The notes: generated by a model from the letters alone, not told the origin. A DNA stretch of 64,000 nucleotides from Bryum argenteum (GCA_037043015.1 CM073322.1:30871864-30935863); one strand, 5' to 3'; positions 35,458 to 48,917 are shown, counted from the stretch's first letter. A program made the numbers and translations.

Positions 35458-37549
35458 TCAGAGAATGGTAGAGGGCAAGTGGGGTCCAATAGCATCAAGC
35501 TCAAATTGTTTGGTACGAGGAGCGAGCACAGCCAAGCCATCGTCAAACGCAAAGCGGTCGCTCTTGTTACGAGGATTGACCCAAACGAAATTCGGGTCGA
35601 CATACTCCTCGCAGACATCCTCGCGCTTGTTGATGGTGTTGTGGTAGTGGTAGTAGTTCAACGGGTCCGCGTACGTCGTGGCATTTTCGCCGATCAAGTG
35701 CCCAGAGCGGTGGATGCCGGTGGCCATGGCCTTGCGCGGTTGAATGGCGTACTTACAGTCGTGGGACTCGCGCACCTTGATGCTTTTGAATACGAGTTTC
35801 TCAAATGTCCAAGTACTGTGCATCAACAAAACTCGTCGTCATTTACTACCATGACAGAGTCAGCAGGTGTAATTAAGACCTGACAATGCTCAACTGAATA
35901 CGGGATCCCTATTCGGTTGACCGTCGTGATCTCTCAACTTGCGCAGCTCTCGTTTCTGAGTTCTGGCAATGTGTCGCATCTTAATGGTGGTCATGAGCAC
36001 TTGGAATTAAAGGCAATGACACTGTAAGGGAGAAGCAGCTTGCCTGCTGTTGTCGTTCATTTGAGTGCTGCACAGGTTTTTGGACATGGGTTTTTGCCAG
36101 ATGATGATCTGCGACTGATTCTCGTAGCGGCTCACGATATCAGCGAGGTCGTCATCGTCAGGCGGAGCCCAGAGATACTCATCGACGTCGAAGAAGAAGA
36201 GCCATCGGGCGAGGTGACGCGCGCGGTGGAAGCAGTCGTTCACCACCATGAACTGATTGTGGTAGTACCCATCAAATTTTTCCTGCGAGCGTATGTTATC
36301 CAGTGTCACTCTGCCTGCTTTGATCCAAGGCGCGATGACGCGCAGTACCTCGTCGTGCACCCCGCCTGCGTCGTAGAGAAAGAAGTGCGAGCGCGGGCCG
36401 AAGAAATGCGCGTGGTACGCGAGCCACTCCCTGATTTTTTGGGGGCTCAGGTTTCCGAACAACGGCGAGCCGCAGTAGATGTAATCGTATTGGGGTGGGC
36501 TGTCTGCGTCTTCGAAAGCTTCCACGGGCTCCGTGAGCGCCAAAATGCGTTCTGCGTTGCGAGGGAAAAAGTCGCCATAGCTGGCGTACAGCACGAGCTG
36601 CCCGCCTTTTCTGTCCACACCCACGTCCTGTGCGAATGTGCAGTTGATTATCACCGCGCTGTAGAGGCGACTGTACACGTTGCCTGTATCTGGCAGCAAC
36701 TTGGTAGCTGTGCCTTTGAGCGGCGCCCATGTCACTGACTCCTGCCCCGGAATCCACACGCACTCGTACGGCGGGTCGTTGTAAAGCTCAGCTGGGTTCT
36801 TCGCTTCCAGCCCCACCACGGCGAACGAGTTCGCGCTCCCGCGATACGCCGACATCTTGATGAACTGATGCACTGCCACGCCGTGCGTGTCGAAGTGGCG
36901 CACATTCTCCAATTCCCTCGAACCATTCTGCACATGCCCAACTCTCTGAGTTTCAAATGAGACGTACCCACTTCAAGCCTCAAAAGCAGAGCTCTGATTC
37001 TCGATTTCTCGATTTCTCATATATACAACTTCGATCAAAGTAGTACAGCATGACTTTCATCATTCCATAGATATGCATTGGCTTACGAATTCGTGCAGTA
37101 AATGATGTTTAACGGAAGTCAGAAAGCACTAGTGATCATTGCAAGGCTATCTCGGTCAACGGGAATTCCACTCATAGCGAATACATGGATGGAGTCGGTA
37201 CCTTGGCAAGGGAGCTGCTAGTACTGGATTTGGAAATGCGATGATGGTGAGTAGTAGCAGCAGCTTTAGCAGGCAACGGCATGGGATAGTGCAAATCGTC
37301 AAGCCCGCCTCTCAAACAACCATCGCCGATTCCGAACGAGTCATGACGTTTGGAGTGGAGGACATGCAGAGCAGTGAGCAGGAAGACGGAGTTCACCACC
37401 ACGAGGAGCAGCATCTTGGCCAGCCATATCCGGCAATTACTCACTTCCAGCAGGGCGTTGCTACTGTCTCCTCTCCACAGCTTTTCATTGAGCTCTGACT
37501 TTCGAAGCCACTGCTGCTGCTGGCGCCCCATGGCCATGGGATTATTCAT
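35458..37549 (-). CDS. GT92 glycosyltransferase, beta-1,4-galactan synthase-like, 3 exons
   Basis: Exons 37549-37202, 36927-36044 and 35815-35458 (minus strand) join to 529 residues. A type II membrane anchor (MLLLVVVNSVFLLTALHVL) follows a ~45-residue cytosolic tail, as expected for a Golgi enzyme. The GT92 (DUF23) domain shows PPYECVW, YDYIYCGSPLFG, REWLAYHAHFFGPRSHFFLY, DGYYHNQFMVVNDC and the nucleotide-sugar motif FFFDVDEY. The last exon carries YYHYHNTINKR. Plant members (GALS) extend beta-1,4-galactan side chains of pectic rhamnogalacturonan I from UDP-galactose. Intron 2 uses a GC donor (AG/GCAAGC at 36044/36043). The last exon has the same length (358 bp) and intron phase as in the paralogue at 55027. 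Confidence 0.9.
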
Positions 37550-38551
37550 TGATCACAGCAAGCTAGCTAGCTAGCTAGCGATGGCGCAACATGTGGCAGT
37601 TTTGGATCGATGGAGCAGAGCAGCCATGCGTGATCGATCGAGTGTTATTGCAAGTCAACCTGGAGAGTGTCTGAGGATTTATGCGACAGTTCTAATGCCT
37701 GCGTTGAATGAGTATTTGAGTGCATGGCGCTGTTGCTGTGTGCTCGACGGACGAAAGTGGGTTGCTCATGCTTTTGTTTTGCTGTTGGTCAATTTCCTAC
37801 TGACTGTGTTGCAGGTATCCCCATGCTTGTGGCATTTGGCTCTCTCAAGTCAATCGAAGGGGAACCTCCAGATTCTGTAAACTCTTTTCTTTTCCATGAA
37901 GTCCTCAGGATTTTTCATTTCTTTTCTCTTGAACCAATTGATGATGAGCTGATCAATTGAGCAATACATCATGAACCACAACGAAATTTGCGTGAATAAT
38001 TTTTTTTCTTTGTTTTTATTTTTTTATTTTTTTTATGTGAGAGCTAACCTATCCTCCTACTCTTTAGTTGAACTTTAGTAAGGGAGACATGGTATTCACT
38101 CAAGTTCCATATTAGTTCTTCTAGCGAAAGTATCACAAGTTTGGTTGTGTTTGTCGAACCTCTTGAGAAACTTCAAGGTATGCTGAGGGTATTTCGTGCT
38201 GAGCTATGTAGTGCTAAGTCAAGCAATTTCAGTAGCCTTTGTGGTTGCCTCTCATGTTTTGTCTCTTTAAGGCAGGGTTGTTTTACATGACACACTTTTG
38301 GTAATGTTTGTCTAAATTGTTGTGTTCGACATGTCCGTCTGACGTCGAGTTTGACGAGAATGTCCGACCATACGAGAAAATGCATAGTAAAAACATGAAC
38401 ATTTGCCTCTTCGATGTCGTTTGTCTCCTCCAAGGGCAAATGTGTGTATGACTATATGACGTTCGACAATGTCGCATAAAACAACCCTGCTTCAAGTGTG
38501 GTGTTTATATTTAGGCAATGATGACACCATCTGCAATTTTATCAATTCATA
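37550..38551. other. upstream region of the leftward GT92 gene
   Basis: Holds the promoter and 5' leader of the GT92 gene on the minus strand, with a short CTAG tandem (about 37561-37578) just before the start codon. Further right nothing is recognised; the open frames have no family resemblance. Confidence 0.45.
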
Positions 38552-38811
38552 TCTATATATATAATAAAATATTGGACAACGATTCTTCCTTCCTACCAAC
38601 CTACAAAGTACAAACTCACCAACCTGCCTACCTACCTTCTTTCATGTTTTTTGGATTATGTTAAAAAACCAAAAAAAAAAAAAAAAAAAAAAAAAACACG
38701 GACATATATAAAATTCATAAAGATAATATGAGGGAATGGAAGACACGGGATAACTTTATAAAATACCATATAAAGAGCTTTCCCATCGGAACGTCGAATA
38801 CATGGCAAGTG
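38552..38811 (+). mobile_element. Helitron-like element, copy with decayed 3' end
   Basis: It starts TCTATATATATAATAAAATA after an A, as plant Helitrons do, and aligns with 52542-52873. Shared parts are the CCTACCAACCTAC-type tract, a long poly-A stretch, ACACGGGATA and AAGAGCTT(T)CCC. The 3' end, where CTAG is expected, reads GGCAAG, so this copy has decayed. It is non-coding. Confidence 0.6.
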
Positions 38812-41740
38812 GTATATATAAAAGTAAGCCCCTCAACACTTCTCAACTATTACTTGTTTTTCTTAGTGTTTGTGGAAAGATATAGGATTCTTTTTCTTAT
38901 AGGGAAACTTTTTTGATTTAAAGAGTTCATTAATTGCTCTAGAATGAAAAGCAGGTATTGAATTTCAAAGTAGTAGGATCTAAAGCAAGACACACGTAAA
39001 ATACTTGAAATAAATTACACAAACAATTTATTGTTTTGGTTTGCCTTACATTTATGATTGACACTAATTATGAGACCATTGTCTTTGCAATTAACTGGTA
39101 AATGATTAGGATTTTATATTGCAACTTGATGGTAAAAAAAAATGTTGAAAGTGCCAATGATGGTCTCACACTACATTCTAAGTTCCTTTGAAGATCTTTG
39201 AAATTTTCTTTAATCTCAATTTTGTCAGAATGGCCGTATTCTTTGTGCCATTTTGCCATAATCATAATTTTATCATTTTGGTCGCGTTCTAAAACTTGTT
39301 CTTTGTGCAGGCATATTTCTAAACTGCATTTTAGAAATATTTATGCTTGCAAAATGGTACATATTTTAATATCACGCATATCCTCGGTAATATAAAATTC
39401 TTTCTGTGATATCACCATATATTCAATAATATTACACTTTTTGAATGGTTTCTAACCTTTGAATGTGGTCAAAAAGCAATATCTAATTGAAAGTCCAAAT
39501 GAATGCAACGTTCAAAAACAATAAAGTTGGTTGAGCCAAAGTTCAAAAACATTGTTGTTTTTGGATAGAAGTTCAAAATTATTTTTCCTTTGATGTCAGA
39601 AATTGACAAAATTCAACGTTATTCTTTTCATTTTAAGCATCCAAAAACGCGCCATTTAACGTGATAATGTCATTTTTAGAGAATGGAGGTTCTTTTGAAG
39701 ACTTTGTAAGGTCATATAGAACCTTTGTCTTATACAAGGATAATTGTCCAAAATCAAAGCTCTTACACTGAAATACTTGCAAAAAGTTTGGCAACACTTT
39801 GATCACTATAAGGAAAGTTAAATAAGATCGTATTTTACTTGTTATTCATGAGACATCAAATGAAGATGAAACTTTTTATTGAAATTATTTTGATTTCTTT
39901 ATTTACAAATAAATATATTAGAATTGTATAGATGTATTCTTTTAGATATTTCTTATATTAAGGAAAAGGGATAAAAACTATCCTACTTGATTTATCTATT
40001 CTAAACTACCACTCTAAAGAATGATTATTCCTACTAATGAACTATACTATTGCAAGTTTAAGTTGGAAGTTCTTTCAACATTCCTCTTTGTCTTTCTAAT
40101 GTTGTACTTCCTCCCACTGTAAAGTGCCCAGTTGTCAAAAGTCATGTCTATTCTCTCATGTTGCTTATGGTAGAAACATCTATACTCGTACGCCCTCCCT
40201 CCTCTCCAAAAGCAGTCCCTACAAATGTTTGCATTCACAAGCAATTCCTCACTCATTACTGTGCACTCAAGATTCTAATTTTAAAACAAATTAAGTAAAA
40301 GGCACTCATTGTTAGGCACTTGCCACCAACTAGTGAGTTGTTCTCATGCACGCTTTAGGAGGGGTCTATGCACACAAACAAGAGTAGGCATACAAAAGTT
40401 TGAAAATTTATAACATGTACATAAAAGATGAGAAAAATATAATTCCAATTAGGTTCACATTTTTTGAAGTTTCTAACAAGCTATAAAAAAATGAGCATCT
40501 AAGCCTCATTGAAATTACCTCCTTTACTGCCAAGTATGGGTGTTCCACCATAATTATTTGTTGATTAATCTATTGTCTCTTGAGACACATGAGTGACTTT
40601 GAAATCCTCTTCTAAACATCCGTTCGACAATCCTTGTATCTAATAATCTACATACTTAGTTAAGGTTATTACCATATCCTGTTGATAACAAGATTACAAT
40701 CAGTTTCACAAGATGGCCTTGAATTGGCGCTCTATTAGTGAGATCTTATAACAAGTGAGCCCATGAGTGTAAATGTCAGCTGTGACGCAACCATGTTCAC
40801 GCTTTTAAGACTGATTTTAATTCATTTGGAGTGAAATTTTAGGGTGTAGATATCAGAGTCTAGTGGTGCCACAATGTAGAAAAAATAAATAAATATAAGA
40901 GCCACTCAAACACTCCCACCCAAGCTCTATTTCTCTCAATAACTATGGAACAATAGATATTTAAAAATAATATGTTACAATAAAAATCAAATAAAAACCT
41001 TGTTTCCTTGAAGATCACGAATAATGTATTCTTAGAATTTTGAACATTTATTATTAAAATCTAAGAGTTTAATGACCAAAAATAATGTAAGTATAGTTTA
41101 AAATTTTAAATACTACTAAACGAGAAAAAATGTGGATATTATTCTTGTACACGTAGGTATGACAATCGACAAAACACAAATGAAATATTGTGACTAATAA
41201 GCTATGGTACCAATGGATTTACAAAATGATCATGAAGATGTTGTATTTGCTTATCAAACTTGGCATAAAGTATATCACTACATCGAAAATGGAGTTTCTT
41301 GGACTATATATGTCGTCATATTGTTGAAAGCGTCTAATCCAAAAGTATAAAGATTTTAACTAGTTGTAGTCATTTAAGTGATGATTATTACTATTTGTAG
41401 TTACATAGCCGGTTCAAGATTTATTGGAGATGATGACAATTCTAATCTACACAGAGCTTCAGAACCCTTATGATTTTTGTTAATATGGAATGTTAGTGCC
41501 CACTGTAAGAACCTCCATGCTTGAAAATCTGTATGCAATTTCCGCCTATCTTGCAACTTGTACAGAAAACCCGCAAACACGCTTTTGCTTTGCAATCCTC
41601 GCACATTACATTACAGACAACGACTAATTTTACTACAATACATACGTGCCATGCTGAAATTTGCACCATTATTGAGCATGATACTTTGAGGTACAAATGA
41701 TATATCATTTCAGACAGATAATTTGTTTTGTTTTTGGACA
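38812..41740. other. AT-rich intergenic DNA, no gene seen
   Basis: About 2.9 kb of AT-rich sequence with short frames only. No motif-bearing frame, RNA gene or clear repeat end was found. Confidence 0.45.
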
Positions 41741-42001
41741 TGACATTATGATCTTAGGCACCGCTGACCGGATCGGGCCGCATGAGTTGTTGTTGGAAGC
41801 GGGTTTATTTTTGTAGAGTTGATAAGAACGATCAGATCGCAAAACGAGTCGACGGATCTCAAGATATTGAATGTTCTAGCCCCCAAATTATCGAAAATTA
41901 CAAAAAAAAGAATGACCTAATTATAAATATAGCAAGAAAAAACAAGAGAATCATGATAAAATTATTCAAGTGGGCGTGGCAACCCTGCAAGGGCATACTA
42001 G
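41741..42001 (+). mobile_element. possible Helitron 3' terminus
   Basis: The string AACCCTGCAAGGGCATACTAG ends at 42001 and is followed by T. A small hairpin just before CTAG/T is the Helitron 3' signature. I could not find the matching 5' TC end, so the left coordinate is only a placeholder and the element may be a fragment. Confidence 0.35.
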
Positions 42002-42002
42002 T

Positions 42003-42533
42003 TATACACTATTAAGATTTTCAGTGCACTACCCGTTGCAAGGCAATAGAAACATGTAGCAATTTATCAAAGTATCTTGATACTAAAGTCTTAACTAGAA
42101 ACACTCTCTATTAAGAAATCTGTAGTTCTGTTCATCACCATATCAATTTCATTATGCAAAAGTCTCCTTCGGCACTTTTCATATCAATTGGCCGGGTATC
42201 AGGGTATCAGGGCGTCTCGCGCCCAATATAGGAAGCGAATGAGACGAAGATGCTCATCAAGCAATCGGTCAAATCCGCCAACAACGAAACAGTCACTCAA
42301 TCAATCGAAACAGCAGTAGCAACCTCAACTGCTGCGGATAATCCTCAAAATCTTTCCCTATAGCTTCCGTAATGAGCATCGCTGCCTCTTGTCGCATTCC
42401 ATCCCAGCTTATGTCGCACCTTTGCGTGCTCTACTCACTTATCGCATGCAACACCGGTAATTGAACACCCTTTCGTTGGGGGTCCAATGTGTGGTCACAT
42501 CAACATCTCTTTCTCCGCCTGACGCTGATTCCA
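42003..42533 (+). promoter_or_regulatory. upstream region of the ChaN/DUF3411 gene
   Basis: Presumed promoter and leader of the gene starting at 42534. No convincing TATA box is seen. Confidence 0.35.
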
Positions 42534-45500
42534 ATGGCTGCTGCTCGAGCTGCAGCTCCTACTCCCGCTTTCGAATTCTGGGGACTTGCCAATCGCTGCA
42601 ATGATGCCAGTACTAGGGCAAACAGGGTCCGATTCCCAATTAGGCAGAAAGTTCCCAGTGGGCGGGCATCATCCGTTGTGAGAGCATCAGCGGATGGAGC
42701 CGAATTGGGTGAAGTGCATTTAGGGCGGCGAGTATTGCTAGGAAGTGTAATCACTGCAGTGGCATTGAGCAAGATTGATAGAAGATCAGGGTTGGCCATT
42801 GCGGAAGGGACAAATGAGGAAGCTAAAAGTGAGAAGGTGGAGGAAGCCGCACCACCACCACCCCAAGTGAAGGAGGAGAATTGGAAAAACTCGAGGGTTT
42901 ATGATGCTACGGTGCTGGGCGAGCCGTTGGCTGTGAGTGGCGATCGCAGTCGAGTGTGGGACAAGCTGCTGCAAGCGCGCGTTGTGTACCTCGGCGAAGC
43001 GGAGCGAGTGCCTGACTCTGATGATAGGGTAACCATTACCGTCGATTGTGTAATTAGGGTTTTTGAGGATCATGCAGCCAATTGATGTCTCGTGATTGTG
43101 CAGGTTCTGGAGCTCGGAATTCTGCGCACACTTCGAGATGCTTGCTTCGAGCAGAAACGTCCTGTGTCTTTGGCACTTAACGCCTTTCCTGTTGCTTTCC
43201 AAAGCTCATTAGATCAATACATGAATAAGAGGTTTCTACCATCCCTGGCTCAATAGCTTCTTATAAAGAATCCTGGAAGTACCATCATGAGAAGCCTCAT
43301 TCTTTTTGTGATTGCAATTGCAGGTGAATTACATTGAGTACTTTCATGTGCGTTGATTGAAATGTTTGATACCTTCTAGACTGTTGTTGGAGTGACAATC
43401 TCAGCTCTATTGACTTTTGATGCAATTGGCATGGTGGCAGATTATCTGACGGTGAGCTTCAGGCTATGGTTGAGTTTTGGCCGAAGGGCTTGTGGGAAGA
43501 GTACTTACCAATATTACAGTATTGCCGTGCGACTGGTGTTCGGTTAATGGCCTGTGGAACTCCTCCAGAGGTAGCTGCCATCTATTTCGCTTAATGCTTT
43601 CACATGTCGATATAGTGTACGATCTAACGTAGATGTGTCTTGAATTCAGCTCTTGCGCAAAATTCAAGCAAAAGGAATACAAGGGCTTAACGAAGAGGAG
43701 AAGAAATTGTATGTTCCGGCGGTTGGAGGAGGATTCGGAGACGTTTCTATTCCACTTGTCGACCAATTAGCTCTGGCTCAGGTCACTCCAAGTGCAGCCA
43801 TTCCTTATGGCCCAGGCCCCTTTCAATACTCTCAAGCCCGTATTGTCGCTGATCATGTCATGACTGAGGTACATATATTGCTGGAATCGTACTTACATTG
43901 TTGCCTCAACATAAGCACACGATGTCATCGACCTTTGTGGAACAGCTATGGAGTTGAGTTCGTATGATTTCTAAAGCTTAGCACTTATGCTGTGCACTGA
44001 TTGTGCATAGGTGGTTGAGAAAGGTATGGTGGACGGGGGCTCGGTGGGGCTATTGATTGTAATCACGGGAGCCTCTCACGTAGCGTACGGCGCAAAAGGA
44101 ACTGGGGTGCCTGCTCGAGTACAAAAGAAGCTATCCAAGCGCACGCAGGCAGTGGTGTTATTGAATCCGGAGCGACAGCGAATACGAAAGGAAGGCAATA
44201 TCCCGGAAGCGGATTTCTTGTGGTACTCTGCAGCTAGAGCGTGCAATCGGAATTGCTTCGACCGCGCTGAGGTTGCTCGCGTCATGGATGCCGCCGGCAG
44301 GCGTCGTGATGCATTGCCTCAGGTACTTTACTGAATGAACTTCTAAACACACTTTCACGACTGCAGATTTACTTGTACGAGTGATCTCTCATATGCTATT
44401 TGAGCTCAGAGCAAGTCTGTTTGTTGTGGACGTGCAGGACCTTCAAGCAGGACTCGAGCGGGGACTTGTAGATCCAGAAGTGCTCAAGAGCTTTTTTGAG
44501 TTGGACAAGCACCCTATCATCGGATATCTGACTGACCGTTTCCAGGTTCCCCTGCTACTACTACTTTCGTTTTGTGAATAACTGGAAAGTAGTGTATGAT
44601 CTACGGATTGTCGCATTGTGTCATTATGGAGAAATAAGCATTGCCAATTGGACTTTACAATATGCTTGCAGCTCAATGTGGGTTCAGTAAGAATATCCAG
44701 TGCGAGTTGATAAACAATGAACTATTGGGTTTTGATTTCAGGGTTTAAGAGAGAGATGGCTTGCCGACCCTCGGTTTCTGCAAAGGCTAGCAATTGAGGA
44801 ATCGATATCCATCACAACAACGTTACTAGCACAGTATCAACGAAGAGGGGACCGTTTTTGGCAAGAAATCGAGTATGTCATTACAGACTCTGTGCGTGGA
44901 GCTGTTGTCGATTTTTTCACTGTGTGGCTGCCAGCACCCACACTCTCCTTCCGAAAAGATTCGTCTCAGGTGCGCAATAAGATCATGCACTTACCCAGTT
45001 ACTGTGCAGGCTTGTTTTGGTTCTCATTAAGTCCGCTCCTTGCTTGACAGATGACCGAAGGATTTTTTGGTCTGCTCGGGACTGTGCCGGATAATGCATT
45101 CCAGAGAGCAAGGGTAGGAGAAAGTTATGATTTGAGATCAAGGATACTTGCGGTTATACTTGGTGGCTTGAAACTCTTCGGCGTTGGTTTTGTATCAAGT
45201 ATTGGCACTCTCACGGTTTCCAACGGCATCTGGAACATCCGTAAAGTTCTCAAGGGTGATATGTCTCAAAAACCTGCCACCAAGCGCTCCCCTATGTTTA
45301 AAACGGCCTTCGTTTATGGCAGCTTCTTAGGTCTCTCCGCCAATCTTCGTTACCAGGTAAGTCGACAATTTGACAATCTTAGTTCGTATCATCACTTTTC
45401 TGTTGTATGCACTATTGTTAAGATTGTCTCAAGTGCTTCGTTGTCATATGATTGATCCTTATGTCTGACGTTTCCGAGATGATGTAAGATGCTCGTGTGG

Positions 45501-45957
45501 ATGGTCTCAGGCAATTGCAGGGATCGTTGAGCATTGGATTGCTGACTACTTATTGGCATCCCAACCGCTAGCAGGGAGTGTGCTATCCTTTAGTGCACGA
45601 ATCGCAAATTCGTACTGGGGCACTGGGGTATGTTGTCCAATGCTCATCTTTTAGTAATCCAAGTTTGTGATATTACCAAATGAGTCTTCTGGAGCAAGTT
45701 ATACTGTACTAGAAGCTTTTCTGTGATTGACTTGAATGGTGGGTGAATGAATGCAGCAATGGGTAGATCTCGCTCGCTTGACTGGTCTTCAGTCCTCGGA
45801 GGACGAGGGTCCTCCATCGCCAGTTCTTGAAGAACGGGAAACTGAGGTCGAGGACTCGGTCGAGCCCAAAACCTCAGCGTGGGAACAGCCTTCGTCTTCT
45901 TCAGCGGAGGACACGGAGCCCGCGGAAGTGACACAAGAGTCAAGAAAATCACCATGA
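42534..45957 (+). CDS. plastid ChaN (DUF399)-DUF3411 fusion protein, RETICULATA-related type, 10 exons
   Basis: Exons 42534-43028, 43104-43231, 43441-43570, 43650-43868, 44011-44322, 44438-44545, 44742-44969, 45051-45356, 45511-45627 and 45757-45957 join to 747 residues with GT-AG borders. The Ala/Arg/Ser-rich N-terminus looks like a chloroplast transit peptide, followed by a hydrophobic stretch ([12 protein letters not shown]). Residues about 130-430 form the ChaN/haem-uptake-like domain ([54 protein letters not shown]). Residues about 465-700 form the DUF3411 domain of the RETICULATA-related envelope family ([20 protein letters not shown], then [15 protein letters not shown]). Arabidopsis relatives with this architecture (At2g40400/At3g56140 type) sit in chloroplasts and affect greening. 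The acidic C-terminal tail is low-complexity. The start ATG is the first in frame. Confidence 0.9.
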
Positions 45958-47619
45958 ACTGGTCTTCCGTTCATAACCCTCTTGTGTTGGATTCATGGCG
46001 GGGAAAGAGGAGGCTCTAAATTGATCTCCCCAGAGCTTTAGCTCTCAAAGACGTAACCCTAACTGGTTCGTGTATAGTTCATGCCAAGAGTAGAACAGCA
46101 CATCAGGTCTTCGTATCTACTTCGTCGTTGTACCATGAAACTCCTACACTTTTTACCGGCAACTGCAAATCGTTATCCCTGGTGCAGGTGATTACCGCTG
46201 CAGCGGCCCTGATTTTAGACATGGTGAGTTGTGTGTATTCTAAGTCTCTGAAGTGGTACAGTAGATTGATGTCAGAACCAGAGATAAATATTAGACAGCT
46301 TGCAGGCCTCCATTCAGAACTGCAAGACACGAGTTAGCCCACGTTTCACATCATTCATTAAGGTGACCTATGATTGATCACCTTCAATTTGTACTTCATA
46401 AATTAAACGTCTATCTTTGGGTGGTCTCCCAGACGCTTGAGCTGCATACTCAGAGTTGATGTTCTGGTTCATGCACATGACTGGAGATTGTCGCAAGCAA
46501 CATCGGTAGTTTCCGCTTAGCCTCTGCTTGTCATGTGCCATATCAGACAGATCTCGTAATTACCGATGATCAGTCAGAAAATGCAGGAACTTGCAGAAAG
46601 TGGCAACATGGCGACATTCTTCTGGAAGTGGATTCAGAGTATAAGGTTTACAGGCTCATCATCCATGGTGGTCCTAGAGCTACAGTTCTCAGGTAACCCC
46701 TCCTTCCCTTGTACATTTTGTGTGTAGTATATGAAGTTCTTTGTCGGGCCTCACTGTACTTTACTAGTGCTTTTTCCATTTGTGGTCAAAAAAACACCGA
46801 ATCCGCTGTTCAATTGTCTGTTCCTGGTATCGTAAAAGCTTACTCTATCATATTGTATGTTGAACAATTGGGAAATGAGTTGACCATGCTTATGCAAAAG
46901 CTGTAGTGATGAGGTTTTTTTATAGAACTTTTGAGAAGTAAAAGGCTTTTAAGTGAAAGTGCATGTATGGGGGTGAGGTGGGTTTTGCTTCATGACAGCA
47001 CAGATGAAGTACTGGGTCCTGGGATGAGGGCCCCAATTTGCGAGAGCTTTAGATTTGCATCATATGCTTATAGCCAGTTGGCCCTTCGGTGGCCGCTGGA
47101 ATGGTATTGGGAATCTTCGAGGAGCAAGGCGCGCTCCTTTCTCCACCTGGAATGAGGGATCTTACTGGGATTTAGTGTGGGTACTTTGCGGTCTTTGAAT
47201 ATGAATATCTTTGGCTTTTTTCATCATGATGAAATGTCATTCTGCGTGTACAATGTAGAAATTGCATTGGGCAAGAGGTTCTACTGATGAAACATACGAC
47301 CACTGCACCAAGGTTGTTACCATGGTACAAGAATGAGAACTGATGAATATTCTAAAACATTTAACCTACTGCTAATCCATGAGGGAAAACACTTAACATG
47401 AGAGCTGATGAATATCTTCCAACACTCAGCCCACAGCTAACTTATCTGAGGGTCAGTCACTTTACTCTTAAGGTAGTTGGACCAAGGAAAAGTTAGAGCT
47501 CTTCCTTTGGATAGGGCTAATTGATTACAATAGAGTGGCTTGGTGTAAAACCCCAAAGATCGAGACTACAACAAATATTCTAAGAATAAAGAAGAACTCA
47601 TTCATCAGTTTCAAGAAAA
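45958..47619. other. 3' flank of the ChaN/DUF3411 gene
   Basis: Probable 3' UTR and spacer. Two stretches (46570-46690 and 46930-47155) have moderate GC and short open frames with splice-like borders but no family motif. They could be spliced UTR or remnants. Confidence 0.4.
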
Positions 47620-47623
47620 TTAA

Positions 47624-48917
47624 CCCTTAACCCCTAAACTACCAAGGCCTCAGATTAAGAGATTTGCAATTTCGGGCAGCCTGAGTTAAGATGTTAAAAG
47701 TAATATTTTTGCCTAAGATTTTTACTGGATGTTCCCTATACTACAAGGTGTATGTGGGAAAATTTGCAAAGTCAAACTCCACCTATGGAGTTCTTAAACG
47801 CAAATTTTAGTTTTCAGCCTTGGGGCGGGCAGAAAAAAACTTTTTATTTTTACCTTTTTTTAATTTTTTTTTTTTTTGGAAATCTTTTCTTGATTGATTT
47901 TGTACTTGGGTTTCCAAGTGACCCAAGTTGAAACTTTTACCAATCCTAGAAGGGCACCCTTCAAGAATTACAAGAGCTAGATTCAAAGTTTTCTTTGATA
48001 TTTCAATTTTTTCTTTCAAAATTTGCCAAAATTTGAGATTTTGGAATTTTTGGAATTTCTTTTTTCTTGAAATTCAAAAACTCAAGAAGGTATATACTCA
48101 CCGTTCACTTTCCCCCTAAACCATATAGAATAAACGAGGTGCATGTTTTACCATATCCTTGATTTCTACCTTCTTCTAGTAAATAAATTGCATGAAGGTT
48201 CAAAAAGCGAAATGAGTGTCTAAAATTTTGCATGGGCATGCCCAACTTAGTTATATACATGGAAAAAAATATGAGCTAGATGTTTAAGGTAATAAGCATC
48301 ACATTTTCCTTTGCACAAAGTCGACTATGTTTGCTGAAAAAAAAATTGCATCAACTTTGAATGTTATGATCTTACAATTTCTAGGATCCAACGATTGAAA
48401 TTTCAGCCACTACCTCTAATAATAGTTCTCTTCAAGATCATACGGTTGAAAGTTTCAAAAAAGTGTAAAAAAATATTCTCACACTCCAAAGTTTACAAGG
48501 TGGTATGGAATTGCAGTTTTGGAGTTTGGAGCTCACTAAACACCATGGTAGTTTAGGGGTTAAACGCCCAAGCAAGCCCGAGGGGCTTGATTCCAAAAGA
48601 ATCTTCCCTGTAGCTCTCATTGTACTCAACTTTTCACTTATATTTTGATGTCAAACTGGTCACCTTCTTGTATGCATTCAAAAAGTGAAATTTTACAATT
48701 CAAATCACAATTTGTATGAATGATTTTGTGCTTTGAAAGGATTGTGGTAGGTAGGTTGGGGTCGTACATAACCTTGTAGGAGGTTGCAAGCTCATCATTG
48801 CTTGGTCCATTCATGATGCCCAAGGTCAAAAAGTGCACTATTCATGATGCCCAAGTCCAAAAGATGCTCTGATCCAATTTTGGGCTGCCCATTTTAGACC
48901 CCATGGGCGTTTAAGGG
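47624..48917. mobile_element. TTAA-flanked element, family F, split by a family C insertion
   Basis: The outer ends are CCC-TTAA-ACGCCC and GGGCGT-TTAA-GGG, perfect inverted copies, flanked by TTAA at 47620-47623 and 48918-48921. Family C (47631-48559) sits in the TTAA inside its left terminal repeat. Without the insert and one duplicated TTAA the element is about 361 bp. It is non-coding. Confidence 0.85.
47631..48559. mobile_element. TTAA-flanked element, family C (929 bp), nested in family F
   Basis: Ends CCCCTAAACTACC and GGTAGTTTAGGGG are perfect inverted copies, flanked by TTAA at 47627-47630 and 48560-48563. The body is AT-rich and non-coding, and differs from family A except at the termini. 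Confidence 0.88.

Noticed and set aside
36040-36738. 232-codon plus-strand frame opposite the leftward GT92 gene
   Set aside because: Antisense shadow; the minus strand carries the full GT92 motif set.
46570-47155. Possible small gene downstream of the ChaN/DUF3411 gene
   Set aside because: Short open pieces with splice-like borders but no motif; more likely UTR or spacer.
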